A DNA stretch of 13,849 nucleotides from an uncultured Porphyromonadaceae bacterium (GCA_905193995.1 CAJJQT010000020.1:1-13849); one strand, 5' to 3'; counted from the first letter of the stretch, positions 1 through 7,524 are shown. Numbers and translations are program-made. The notes: generated by a model from the letters alone, not told the origin.

Positions 1-2027
1 AGAGTATAAGAGATGAATAATTCGTAATTTATGCCGGGCATCGGGCGCGAAAGTACGGTGACGTAGTCGGCGTCGAAGAGATTGTTGACGGCCAGCTTCA
101 CCGACAGCAGACCGGCTGGCAGGCGGAAGTCGCGGCCGAGCGAGAGATTGCTCATGAAATAGGCCTTTAGCCGGCCGGAGATAGTGACCTCGTTGCTCGA
201 CTGTGTGTAGCGTGGGCTGTAGTAGCACCATTTATAGCCGATATTCCACGAGCGCCACGAGACGGTGGCGTTGAGCGAGGCCGAGTGGCGCGGCGTGTAG
301 GGCAGCTGGCGGCCTACCGAGCGGTCGGCGTCGGAGATCCGGTCACCGCGGTTGAGCGACGGTGTCCACGAATACGAGCAGCTGAGCTCGCCGAACCAAC
401 CGCGGCCCAGATCGGCGGCGAGGTTGCCGCGGGCCTCGATGCCGTAGGCGTGGACGCGCCGGATGTTGCGCGGGGCGAAGAATCCCTTGGGGGTAGGGAG
501 CCAGAGTATCCAGTCGTCGATGTAGGAGTCGAACCAGGTGACGGAGGCGGCTGCGGCGAGCCGTCCGGCAATACCCGTCTGGGTGCTGAGGCCGCATTCG
601 TAGGTCCAGCCGCTTTCGTCGCGCAGGTCGGGGTTGCCGCCCGGCAGGAAATAAAGATCGTTGAGCGTGGGCGCCTTGTAGATGCGCGAGCCGCCGGCGC
701 GCAGGGTCACGTTGCCGCGGCGGCTGAGCAGGATGTCGGCGAAGAGGGCCGGAACGGGTGCGGCGGCATGGCTTCCGGCGGTCTCCTGGCGCAGGACGGC
801 CGAGATGCCCAGGGCGTCGGTCGCCTGCCACTTGGCCTGCACACCGGCGCTGACTTCGGCGCGGCCCCGGTCGTAGCCTACGGGACCCGGACCGCCGGGA
901 AAGGCTCCTGAGAGGTCGGCTGTCTTCACTCCGCTGTGCGTCACCGATATATTGCCTGAAAGCTGAAGCCGCCGTGTAAGGTCCCAGTCGGCGTCGAAGC
1001 GCCCGAAGAAGGTGTTGACCTTGCTGCGCGATCGGGTAAGGGTGGAGAAGGTGCCGCTGCCGCCGTCGCGCCTGTAATCGTAAGCGAGCCAGGTATGCAC
1101 ATATCCGGCGCGGGCGCGCAGGCGCAGCCGCTCGGTGCCGCGGTTCCACCCGGCAGCCACGCGGATGGTCTGCTCCCGCTGGCGGTTCTCGTATTCCGAT
1201 TCGTCGGCGTAGTCGGTCGATAGCATTGGCAGCTCGCGGTTGCTGGCCGTGTACCAGACCTTGAGCGAGTACTCGTCGGCCGCGGGGCTGATGTAGTAGG
1301 CCTCCTGCATTAGGTTGAGGTCGCGGTAGGCGCCGTTGCGGTTGCGCTCGGTGGGATGGTACTGCGATATGATGTTGTGGTCGTCGTCGTAGACGTTGAC
1401 CTTCTTGTCGCGGTTGACGAACTTGAAGTCGTTGGGCGACGACGAATATGCGCCTCGGGTCGAGAATTTCCAGCGGCGGCCGCCGTAGCTGATGCGGCCG
1501 TACTCGTCGAAGGTCGAGAACGAGCCGATGCCCTGCACGTAGCGGACGCCGAGGCCGGAGTCGATGTCGGGCGCCATGTTCGAGAGGCTGATCTGGCCGC
1601 CGGGCGAGCCGCCGTTCTCGCCGACTCCCGAGGCGCCGTGGAGCATCTCGGCGCGGTCGATGAAGAACGCCGGGATGAGCGAGAGGTCGGTCGAGCCGAG
1701 CATGGGGCTGTTCAGTTCGAGGCCGTTCCAGCTGATGCGCGTGTGGGCCGGGGAGGTGCCGCGGAAGGTGACGGTCGAGAGTGTGGCGCGGCCGTAGCTC
1801 TTGATGTAGATCGATGAGTTGAAGGCAAGCACGTCGGCCATGCTCATGGATATGTTGTCTCTGAGCATGGCCGAGTCGAGTACCGTCTTGGTGACGCCGA
1901 TGTCGCGCAGCGGACGGCGCCCCCAGGCTATGATTTCGTTAAGCTGATGGTCGGCCGAACTCTCGCCGAGGATAGCCGGCGCGGTAGCGCAGAGCGCCAG
2001 TGCAGCCAGAACGAGGTTTCGGACCAT
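1..2027 (-). CDS. btuB: BtuB-like TonB-dependent outer-membrane receptor (3' end cut by window edge)
   Basis: The minus-strand frame is open from an ATG at 2027 to base 1, giving 675 codons with no stop. It begins with a signal peptide (about residues 1-21, MVRNLVLAALALCATAPAILG). A short TonB-box-like stretch follows (LNEIIAWG, about 29-36). The plug domain spans about 41-150 and contains TFRGTSPAHTRISWNG and NSPMLGSTDLSLIP. The rest has the alternating aromatic/polar pattern of a 22-strand barrel. The last visible residues (YELFISYT) look like the final barrel strand, so probably only a few residues are missing. There is no N-terminal carboxypeptidase-like domain, so this is not a SusC-type receptor. 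It starts about 22 bases after a BtuG-like surface lipoprotein gene and is probably co-transcribed with it. By analogy with Bacteroides BtuG-BtuB it should import corrinoids into the periplasm using TonB energy. The receptor family is firm; the substrate is inferred from the partner gene. Confidence 0.85.
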   Translation of the reverse strand, partial: MVRNLVLAALALCATAPAILGESSADHQLNEIIAWGRRPLRDIGVTKTVLDSAMLRDNISMSMADVLAFNSSIYIKSYGRATLSTVTFRGTSPAHTRISWNGLELNSPMLGSTDLSLIPAFFIDRAEMLHGASGVGENGGSPGGQISLSNMAPDIDSGLGVRYVQGIGSFSTFDEYGRISYGGRRWKFSTRGAYSSSPNDFKFVNRDKKVNVYDDDHNIISQYHPTERNRNGAYRDLNLMQEAYYISPAADEYSLKVWYTASNRELPMLSTDYADESEYENRQREQTIRVAAGWNRGTERLRLRARAGYVHTWLAYDYRRDGGSGTFSTLTRSRSKVNTFFGRFDADWDLTRRLQLSGNISVTHSGVKTADLSGAFPGGPGPVGYDRGRAEVSAGVQAKWQATDALGISAVLRQETAGSHAAAPVPALFADILLSRRGNVTLRAGGSRIYKAPTLNDLYFLPGGNPDLRDESGWTYECGLSTQTGIAGRLAAAASVTWFDSYIDDWILWLPTPKGFFAPRNIRRVHAYGIEARGNLAADLGRGWFGELSCSYSWTPSLNRGDRISDADRSVGRQLPYTPRHSASLNATVSWRSWNIGYKWCYYSPRYTQSSNEVTISGRLKAYFMSNLSLGRDFRLPAGLLSVKLAVNNLFDADYVTVLSRPMPGINYELFISYT

Positions 2028-2049
2028 CGTGAGCTAAGGATGTTATGAA

Positions 2050-3120
2050 TTATTTCCAGCAGAATGAGCCGGGAATGATTCCTGCGTAGAACGAATCGAC
2101 GAATTCACCGAGAGCCGTGTAGCGGCTGATCATACCGGCCTGCTGGTAGTCGATGGCGTCGGCTACGTAAACCTCGCCGGTTTCGGGATTGACGGTCAGG
2201 CCGTAGAAGTACGTGCCGTTGCCGTTGATGAAGCCCTGTGCCGGCAGCGCCGACCCGTTGACGTCCATCTTGTAGACCTTGTCGCCGTTGAGCCAGTATA
2301 TGTGGTCGCCGGAGCCGTCGATCTGCAGTTCGGAGGGGTAGGAGCCCATCTCGAAGTCCCAGTGTGTCTCGACCTTGAACGATGCCACGTCGATGCGCCA
2401 GAGCGACGGCTGTTCGTAGCCGAAGGGGTTGCCCTCCCATCCGCCGTCGGTGACTGTCCACATTTTCCTGTTTTTGTCGATTACGAGCGATGTGGGCTGC
2501 ACACCCACCGTGAGCTTGTCGACCACCTCGTCGGTTGTGGTGTCGATCTTCAGGATGCAGTTCTGATAGCTCCAGCAGTTGCAGTAGACGTACTTGCCGT
2601 CCTGCACCATCATGTCGGTCGTGCCCTGTGCTTCGGACACGTCGGGGATTGTGATATAGCCGGTGATGCTGTACGTGCGCGGGTTGACGATGTAGATGCG
2701 GTTGTCGTAGAGCTGCGTCACATATGCCTTGTCGTCGCTCAGAAAGTGGATGTAGCGCGGCGAGCCCATATTCTCGATGCGGCCCTTTTCCTTGTATGTG
2801 TTCTTGTCGATGGCGTAGATGACGTGACTGCCGTTGACCACGACCCAGGCGTTGTCGCCGTGGATTGTCATCGACTGGGCCACGTCGCCGAGCTTCATGC
2901 CGTTGGCGCGGGCGAAGACCTCGTTCTCGACGGTCTTGCTTTCGGGATCGTAGTACGAGATGGAAGCGTTGCCGTAGCCGAAGTTGCCTTCGTTGACGAT
3001 GAACAGGCCGGTGGCTTTGACCACCGGGTCGATGGTAGGTCCGTCGTTGTCGTCCGAACATGAGGAGAGAGACATTGACGCTGCCATGGCAGCGATCACC
3101 ACAGTCTTGAGGTATTTCAT
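2050..3120 (-). CDS. btuG: BtuG-like surface beta-propeller lipoprotein (YncE/DUF5074-type)
   Basis: The protein has 356 residues from the ATG at 3120; an ATG two codons upstream at 3126 is also possible but lies inside an inverted repeat. It opens with a lipoprotein signal peptide ending in the lipobox LSSC (Cys21). The SDDND that follows matches the acidic lipoprotein export signal that sends Bacteroidetes lipoproteins to the outer surface. The mature part is built of repeating beta-propeller blades: GLFIVNEGNFGYGNASIS, AYVTQLYDNRIYIVNPRT, VYCNCWSYQNCILKIDTT, KMWTVTDGGWEG and EVYVADAIDYQQAG. It ends in GIIPGSFCWK. In Bacteroides, BtuG is a seven-bladed surface propeller that binds cobalamin very tightly and caps BtuB. 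The fold, length, lipidation and adjacency to a BtuB-like receptor all fit. Alternative: a propeller partner for another ligand, since several YncE-like proteins pair with TonB receptors. Confidence 0.8.
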   Translation of the reverse strand: MKYLKTVVIAAMAASMSLSSCSDDNDGPTIDPVVKATGLFIVNEGNFGYGNASISYYDPESKTVENEVFARANGMKLGDVAQSMTIHGDNAWVVVNGSHVIYAIDKNTYKEKGRIENMGSPRYIHFLSDDKAYVTQLYDNRIYIVNPRTYSITGYITIPDVSEAQGTTDMMVQDGKYVYCNCWSYQNCILKIDTTTDEVVDKLTVGVQPTSLVIDKNRKMWTVTDGGWEGNPFGYEQPSLWRIDVASFKVETHWDFEMGSYPSELQIDGSGDHIYWLNGDKVYKMDVNGSALPAQGFINGNGTYFYGLTVNPETGEVYVADAIDYQQAGMISRYTALGEFVDSFYAGIIPGSFCWK

Positions 3121-3122
3121 TT

Positions 3123-3149
3123 CCATAATAAGGGCATAGTCTATTATGG
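3123..3149 (-). promoter_or_regulatory. Inverted repeat between promoter and btuG start
   Basis: A perfect 8-base inverted repeat (CCATAATA at 3123-3130 and TATTATGG at 3142-3149) has an 11-base spacer. It covers the predicted transcription start and the upstream candidate ATG (3126-3124). It could be an operator for a dimeric repressor, or a leader hairpin that limits ribosome access. The repeat is seen directly; the role is inferred. Confidence 0.5.
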
Positions 3150-3151
3150 CA

Positions 3152-3159
3152 CAAAGATA
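3152..3159 (-). promoter_or_regulatory. Bacteroidetes -7 box for the btuG-btuB unit
   Basis: The minus strand reads TATCTTTG, an exact match to the TAnnTTTG consensus. It lies 26-33 bases upstream of the ATG at 3126 (32-39 upstream of the one at 3120). No good TTG is found at the expected -33 spacing. Transcription would start near 3145, leaving a leader of about 20-25 bases. Confidence 0.6.
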
Positions 3160-3188
3160 GCAATTTTTTGTAAATCCTGCACGATATA

Positions 3189-3214
3189 GGCCGCGGTTTT
3201 GACTTTCTGCGGCC
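3189..3214 (-). repeat. GC-rich inverted repeat between the ATPase gene and btuG
   Basis: GGCCGC (3189-3194) and GCGGCC (3209-3214) form a 6-base-pair stem with a 14-base loop in an otherwise AT-rich spacer. It lies 85 bases or more after the ATPase stop and 30 bases upstream of the btuG -7 box. No clear U-tract follows on the minus strand, so it is at best a weak terminator; it could instead be an upstream operator. Confidence 0.35.
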
Positions 3215-3298
3215 AGTTATGTGTGCTTAAATATCTTGTAAAAATTATATTATTTATACAAATATAAAGCAATGGTTGATGATTTGCGAACATATGCT

Positions 3299-5194
3299 TT
3301 AGATTTTTCTTCGTATTCGCTTGCGGCCAAGTGCTAAAAGTGTCCATATGATCGCTAAGAAGGTTATGCCGGTATCGGCGAATACGGCAGCCCAGAGGGT
3401 GGCGATGCCGGCTGCGCCGAGGGCCATGACCAGCACCTTGACGCCGATTGCCAGCGATACGTTGGCCGTGACGACCCGTTTGAGCCGGTGCGACAGACTG
3501 ACGCCGTCGACGAGTGGGGCGAGGCTGTTGCCGGTGATGACTGCGTCGGCGCTTTCCATGGCCACGTCGGTGCCTCCGGTGCCGATGGCTATGCCGATGT
3601 CGGCTGCGGCGAGCGACGGCGCGTCGTTGATACCGTCGCCCACGAAGGCCACGCGGTGGCCTTGAGCGCGGAGCTGCTCCACGATGCGGTGCTTGTCGGC
3701 CGGCAGCAGTTGACCCAGCCACGAGTCGGCGCCGACTTTGCGGGCTACGCGCTCCACGACGCTGTCGCTGTCGCCCGACAGTATCATGATGTCCTTGATG
3801 CCCATGCGGTGCAGCTGTTTGAGCGTCCCGGCAATTCCGGGCTTGAGGGTGTCGTCGAGATAGATGGTGCCGGCAAGGAGGCCGTCGACAGCAACACAGA
3901 TAGTTGTCGATGCTTTATCATCCTGCGGAACATTGATTCCGGCGTCCTTCAGCATCGACGGCGAACCTGCTGTGACTTCCCTCCCTCCGACTGTGCCACG
4001 GATTCCGTGGTCGACCGTCCTGACGTCTTCCGCGGCCCGGACACTACCCTTGGCTGCGGCTACGACAGCCCGGGCAAGCGGATGCGTGCTCTGCGATTCG
4101 AGCGCCGCGGCGTAGCTGAGTACGTCGGCTTTAGTAAAACCGTCGGCCGGCTCGACGGAGCTGACCGAGAAGCGTCCGGCAGTCAGCGTGCCGGTCTTGT
4201 CGAGTGCCAGGGTGTCGACCTGCCGCAGGGCGTCGAGGTACCGGCTCCCCTTGAAGAGCAGGCCGAAACGCGAGGCGGTCCCTATGGCGGCGAAATAGCT
4301 CAGCGGTATGCTGACGATCAGCGCGCACGGACACGAGCACACCAGCAGCACGAGCATGCGTTCGAACCACAGGCGCCAGTCGAAGGCGTGGCCGCCGGAG
4401 AGGCTCGCGATCCATGGAATTACGAAGACTGCGACTGCCAGGACCATGACAGCGGGGGTATATCCGCGGGTGATTCGGCGCAGCAAGGTTTCGGTGTGCG
4501 ACTTGCGCGAGGCGGCGTCCTCGATCATATGCATGATGCGCGACATGGTGCTGTCGGCAAACGGCTTCGTGACGCACACCCGCACGGCGCGGTCGACCGG
4601 AATGTAACCCGAACATACATTTCCGCTCGGACGCACCGTCGCCGGCATGCTTTCGCCGGTGATGGCCGCCGTGTCGAACAGTACGGGGGTGTCGCCGAGC
4701 AGCGTGCCGTCGAGGGCGACACGCTCGCCGGCTTTTACTATGACGGTGTCGCCCACGGCGACTTCGTCGGGCTTGCAGACGCGTGTCGTGCCTCCGGCTT
4801 CCTCGACCTCGGCGGAGTCCGGTATGCGTTCGAGCAGGGAGCGGATGCGGTCGCGCGCCCGGTCGGATGCCGAGGCCTCGAGTTTCTCGCCGACGGAGTA
4901 GAAAAGCAGCACGGCCACTCCTTCGGGATATTCTCCGACAAGAAACGCACCGACCGCCGCCAGCAGCATCAGCGTATATTCGTTGAAAAAGTCGAGCCTG
5001 CGCCATGCTCCGAATGTCCGGGCGGCTATGTCGCGTGCGACGGGCAGTGCCGCGGCAGCGTACCACACAGCTTCGGGCCATGCAGCGCGCCCGAACAGGC
5101 CGAAATGCGAGCCGGCGACGCCCGCCAGGAGCATCACCAGCGAAATGCATTCGGCGCTGAAGCGCCTCAGAGTCGAAACGTCGGTCATTATCAT
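3299..5194 (-). CDS. zntA: Heavy-metal P1B-type ATPase (Zn/Cd/Pb exporter)
   Basis: This 631-residue integral membrane transporter uses ATP to export divalent soft metals, most likely Zn(II), Cd(II) or Pb(II). Motifs appear in the family order: TGES (179-182, actuator), CPC (288-290, intramembrane metal site), DKTGT (332-336, phosphorylated Asp332), HP (371-372, nucleotide domain) and GDGINDAP (519-526, hinge). Lys586 in the penultimate helix and the DTG at 607-609 in the last helix match the ZntA/CadA subtype rather than the Cu(I) subtype. Hydrophobic helices before TGES lie around 15-33, 40-56, 72-86 and 90-101. There is no N-terminal HMA domain or Cys/His-rich tail; the protein begins almost directly with membrane helices, which is shorter than ZntA (over 700 residues). 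The start is at 5194 or at the ATG two codons later (5188). It is transcribed divergently from the flavin reductase gene. Type is well supported; exact metal is inferred. Confidence 0.9.
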   Translation of the reverse strand: MIMTDVSTLRRFSAECISLVMLLAGVAGSHFGLFGRAAWPEAVWYAAAALPVARDIAARTFGAWRRLDFFNEYTLMLLAAVGAFLVGEYPEGVAVLLFYSVGEKLEASASDRARDRIRSLLERIPDSAEVEEAGGTTRVCKPDEVAVGDTVIVKAGERVALDGTLLGDTPVLFDTAAITGESMPATVRPSGNVCSGYIPVDRAVRVCVTKPFADSTMSRIMHMIEDAASRKSHTETLLRRITRGYTPAVMVLAVAVFVIPWIASLSGGHAFDWRLWFERMLVLLVCSCPCALIVSIPLSYFAAIGTASRFGLLFKGSRYLDALRQVDTLALDKTGTLTAGRFSVSSVEPADGFTKADVLSYAAALESQSTHPLARAVVAAAKGSVRAAEDVRTVDHGIRGTVGGREVTAGSPSMLKDAGINVPQDDKASTTICVAVDGLLAGTIYLDDTLKPGIAGTLKQLHRMGIKDIMILSGDSDSVVERVARKVGADSWLGQLLPADKHRIVEQLRAQGHRVAFVGDGINDAPSLAAADIGIAIGTGGTDVAMESADAVITGNSLAPLVDGVSLSHRLKRVVTANVSLAIGVKVLVMALGAAGIATLWAAVFADTGITFLAIIWTLLALGRKRIRRKI

Positions 5195-5204
5195 CTCTGT
5201 TTGT

Positions 5205-5216
5205 ATTATTGATAAT
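5205..5216. promoter_or_regulatory. AT-rich dyad upstream of the metal ATPase
   Basis: ATTAT-TG-ATAAT is a perfect 5+5 dyad about 10 bases upstream of the ATPase start. A GATAATG occurs here on the plus strand and again on the minus strand over the ATPase start codons (5187-5193). GATAAT units resemble the building block of Fur-family operators. No recognisable -7 box was found for the ATPase. The regulatory role is speculative. Confidence 0.25.
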
Positions 5217-5236
5217 GTCTGAACGGCGCTTTTTGT

Positions 5237-5266
5237 TTGTCCCTACCGAGATTTTTTATAACTTTG
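5237..5266 (+). promoter_or_regulatory. Promoter of the flavin reductase operon
   Basis: TTG (5237-5239), a 19-base spacer and TAACTTTG (5259-5266) fit the Bacteroidetes sigma-ABfr consensus TTG-N19-TAnnTTTG exactly. Transcription should begin near 5272, giving an AT-rich leader of about 19 bases before the ATG at 5291. It also shows that the in-frame TTG at 5237 is not a start codon. Confidence 0.8.
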
Positions 5267-5290
5267 CACAAGTATGATTCTATATTAAAT

Positions 5291-5857
5291 ATGAAGAATT
5301 TCAAACCGGAAGCCTGGATGCTTCCACAGCCTGTACTGATAATCGGCACATACAGTGCCGACGGCACTCCGAATGCCATGAATGCCGCCTGGGGCGGTCA
5401 GTGGGACTATCACGAAATCTTTATCTCGCTCGGCTCGCACGCCACGACCGACAATCTCGCCCGCTGCCCCGAATTTACGGTAGCTTTCGCCACCGAGGAC
5501 ACACTGACGGGCGCCGACTATGTCGGCGTGGTCAGCGCACGCAAGCAGCCCGGCAAGCTCGCCGCCACCGGCTGGAAAGCCGCTAAGGCCGAAAATGTCG
5601 ACGCACCCGTCTTCGACTGCTTCCCCATGACGCTCGAATGCCGCATCAAGGAGAAAATCCACGAGTCGGAATCGGGCTTTTACATGGTGGCCGAGATCGT
5701 CAACATCGTCTGCGACGAACGCTTCCTGGCCGATGACGGCCGCCCCGACATCGAGAAGATGCGCCTGATCACGTTCGATCCGGTCCACAACGGCTACGTG
5801 GCCCTGGGCAAGCGCGTCGGCAACGCTTTCCGCGACGGCCTCGCGCTCAGGAAATAA
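5291..5857 (+). CDS. Flavin reductase-like FMN-binding protein
   Basis: A 188-residue cytoplasmic protein of the flavin reductase-like / flavoredoxin type (split-barrel FMN-binding fold). The opening has the family pattern WMLPQPVLIIGTYSADGTPNAMNAAW (about 9-34), then a conserved beta-strand region (IFISLGSHATTDNL, 43-56) and a glycine/threonine loop (TLTGADYVGV, 71-80) as in FMN-binding members. The C-terminal half (FDCFPMTLECRIKEKI, then FYMVAEIVNIVCDE) forms the rest of the barrel. Such proteins bind FMN non-covalently and pass electrons from a reductant to flavin or to a partner protein; the substrate cannot be read from sequence. The ATG at 5291 is chosen because it follows the promoter at the right distance and gives the usual N-terminus; the longer in-frame extension overlaps the promoter. 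The next gene begins 9 bases after the stop, so they are probably co-transcribed. Confidence 0.85.
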   Translation: MKNFKPEAWMLPQPVLIIGTYSADGTPNAMNAAWGGQWDYHEIFISLGSHATTDNLARCPEFTVAFATEDTLTGADYVGVVSARKQPGKLAATGWKAAKAENVDAPVFDCFPMTLECRIKEKIHESESGFYMVAEIVNIVCDERFLADDGRPDIEKMRLITFDPVHNGYVALGKRVGNAFRDGLALRK

Positions 5858-5866
5858 TCCACGGCT

Positions 5867-6388
5867 GTGCTCTCGGGCAAGATAAACCTGCCGGAAGTGC
5901 GGCAGACGGCGCTTTGGGCCGCCGGTAACGCCGATAATCTCGGCCGGCTGTGGCAGATGGCACAGTCGGCCGACCGCCGCACGGCTGTCAATGCCCTGTG
6001 GGTGATGACGCATCTGCCCGAGTCGGAGGCCGGCTGGCTCGCGTCGCTGCAGGATGAAATGATCGACCGGCTGCTCGCCGAGATCGATACGGCGAAGCGG
6101 CGCCTGCTGCTGCATCTGCTCCGCGAGCAGGAGTACGATCCCGAGAACCTGCGGACCGATTTCCTGGATTTCTGCCTGTCGAAAATCAATTCCGAGCACG
6201 AGTCGTACGCCATCCGCTGTTTTTCGATCTATGCGGCATTCAAGATGTGCCGCCATTATCCCGAACTGCTGGCCGAGCTTTCGGAGCATCTCGACATGAT
6301 GTCGCTGCAGCCGCTGTCGCCCGGACTTAAAAGTGCTCTGCGCCAAACCAAAAAGAAAATTTCGAGACTTTATGAGAAGAAGAGTTGA
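5867..6388 (+). CDS. HEAT-repeat-like helical protein of unknown function (GTG start)
   Basis: A 173-residue, almost entirely alpha-helical, soluble protein with no signal peptide or membrane segment. Helical pairs such as VRQTALWAAGNADNLGRLWQ, RTAVNALWVMTHLP, EMIDRLLAEIDTAKRRLLLHLL and ESYAIRCFSIYAAFKMCR look like HEAT/ARM-type repeats, which usually act as protein-binding scaffolds. The C-terminus is basic (KSALRQTKKKISRLYEKKS). The only plausible start is the GTG at 5867, since the upstream gene's stop codon lies in the same frame four codons before it. It sits 9 bases after the flavin reductase gene and overlaps the next gene by 17 bases, suggesting translational coupling. I do not recognise a named family with certainty, and the function is unknown. 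Confidence 0.75.
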   Translation: MLSGKINLPEVRQTALWAAGNADNLGRLWQMAQSADRRTAVNALWVMTHLPESEAGWLASLQDEMIDRLLAEIDTAKRRLLLHLLREQEYDPENLRTDFLDFCLSKINSEHESYAIRCFSIYAAFKMCRHYPELLAELSEHLDMMSLQPLSPGLKSALRQTKKKISRLYEKKS

Positions 6389-6854
6389 ACTGAGCGGTTA
6401 CTGCTGGATCATTTCGGCGCTGTCGACGGCGCTGATGTGCGGCATATTCGTCTATGCACTCAAGCAGCCCGATCATACATGGCCGGTCGTCGTGCTGGCC
6501 GTTCTGATTGTCGGGCTGATCCTGTCGACCCTGTTCTATATGCCGCTGTCGGTCTCGGTCGATGACCGGAATCTGAACATCAGCCGCTCGCTGCGGGTCA
6601 AGACCATACCGCTGACCGATATTGCCGACGTGAAGCTCTGCCCGCCGACCATGGCGGCCCGGCGCATCTGCGGAAGCGGCGGCTGGTTCGGCTGGTACGG
6701 CTGGTTCCGCGAACGCGATCTGGGCAGATACTTCGCCTACTACGGCAAGGCGTCCGATTGTTTTCTTGTGACGCTGAAAGATGGCCGCAAATATATGCTC
6801 GGCTGCAAGGACGCACCGGAGATGGTGGCTGCGATAAAGGCCCGGATCGGCTGA
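6372..6854 (+). CDS. Two-TM membrane protein with bacterial PH domain
   Basis: A 160-residue protein with two N-terminal membrane helices (about 10-30 and 37-58), joined by a short polar loop and followed by a cytoplasmic domain. That domain (about 60-158) shows the bacterial PH-like pattern: short strands (LSVSVDDRNLNISRSLRVKTIPLTDIADVKL), a Gly/Trp-rich segment (GGWFGWYGWF, 103-112), strands FLVTLKDGRKYMLGC, and a final helix (APEMVAAIKARI). Such domains occur in many membrane proteins of unknown role. The start at 6372 is preferred over an in-frame upstream start at 6333 because it puts the charged MRRR directly before the first helix. It overlaps the preceding gene by 17 bases and likely belongs to the same operon. 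Membrane topology and the PH assignment are fairly clear; the function is unknown. Confidence 0.75.
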   Translation: MRRRVELSGYCWIISALSTALMCGIFVYALKQPDHTWPVVVLAVLIVGLILSTLFYMPLSVSVDDRNLNISRSLRVKTIPLTDIADVKLCPPTMAARRICGSGGWFGWYGWFRERDLGRYFAYYGKASDCFLVTLKDGRKYMLGCKDAPEMVAAIKARIG

Positions 6855-6940
6855 AGTGCAGCCTGAAAGGGTGCCCGACAGGATTTCACATATGTCTGTT
6901 CAGTATATTGTCCTAATCACCATATATTAATGTATAAGAG

Positions 6941-7426
6941 ATGAGAGCGATGAGAAAAGCCGGCAGGCGTAGGGATGCGGAGTGGGCGCTGGAAGTGTTT
7001 GACAGGGCGCCGTATGTCACTGTCAGCATGACGAGGCCCGACGGAACGCCGTACGGGCTACCTCTGTCGCTGGTCCGCGACGGCTACCGTGTCTTTTACT
7101 TTCATTGCGCCGGTGAAGGCGAGAAGATCGACTGCCTTGATGCCAATCCGGCGGTCAGTTTGTCGGCAGTGAGCAAGTGCACGCCGAAGTACGAGGAAGA
7201 GAAGAATAACTTCACCGAGCATTATCATTCGGCAATTGCGGTCGGTATGGCCGAGATAGTCCGCGACGATGATGAAAAGATTCATGCGTTAAGACTGCTT
7301 TGCGAGCGGTTTCTGCCCCGCTACATGGATCATTTCGACGAGGCGGTGGCCCGGAGTCTGGACGCCACCACCGTAGTGCGCATCACACTAACGGAACCTC
7401 CCGTGGGCAAGTGCAAGGGTCTGTGA
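6941..7426 (+). CDS. NimA-like flavin-binding protein (pyridoxamine-phosphate-oxidase fold)
   Basis: A 161-residue cytoplasmic protein of the PPOX split-barrel superfamily, closest in pattern to the NimA/'5-nitroimidazole antibiotic resistance' group. Diagnostic stretches are APYVTVSMTRPDGTPYGLPLSLVRDG (23-48), VFYFHCAGEGEKIDCLDANPAVSLSAV (51-77), YHSAIAVGMAEIV (95-107) and LLCERFLPRYM (119-129). His55 in the FHCAxxGxK motif corresponds in position to the conserved His of Nim proteins. Characterised Nim proteins bind a flavin and may reduce nitroimidazoles to inactive amines, but most chromosomal homologues have no proven resistance role, so resistance should not be assumed. Start codons at 6941 and 6950 are both possible. 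It is separated from the upstream gene by 86 bases in which no clear promoter or terminator stands out. Confidence 0.8.
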   Translation: MRAMRKAGRRRDAEWALEVFDRAPYVTVSMTRPDGTPYGLPLSLVRDGYRVFYFHCAGEGEKIDCLDANPAVSLSAVSKCTPKYEEEKNNFTEHYHSAIAVGMAEIVRDDDEKIHALRLLCERFLPRYMDHFDEAVARSLDATTVVRITLTEPPVGKCKGL

Positions 7427-7524
7427 CGGCGCCCTGGGCATGAGCCTGCTTTAGTCCGGAAAGATATTTTAATACCGAATTTAAAAATTTTCAAAGAGTT
7501 AAGTGTATTTTTAATTTTTTTGCT

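Noticed and set aside
343..1149. Minus-strand Arg-rich open frame within the receptor gene
   Set aside because: The receptor itself is open in another minus-strand frame over the whole interval from 2027 to 1 and has clear TonB-receptor motifs; this frame is Arg/Pro-rich nonsense.
2302..3063. Plus-strand open frame antisense to btuG
   Set aside because: It is Val/Asp-rich shadow translation of a clear beta-propeller gene.
3121..3300. Cobalamin riboswitch upstream of btuG
   Set aside because: No B12-box-like motif is seen, and the GGCCGC/GCGGCC stem alone does not support one.
3488..5212. Plus-strand open frame of 574 codons antisense to the metal ATPase
   Set aside because: It mirrors the ATPase frame in GC-rich DNA, has no family motif and no promoter; the ATPase motifs on the other strand are unambiguous.
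5237..5290. N-terminal extension of the flavin reductase from TTG at 5237
   Set aside because: The extension overlaps the -33 and -7 boxes and would start upstream of the predicted transcript.
5285..6346. Minus-strand open frame of 353 codons across the flavin reductase and HEAT-like genes
   Set aside because: It is the shadow of two well-supported plus-strand genes and shows no recognisable protein pattern.
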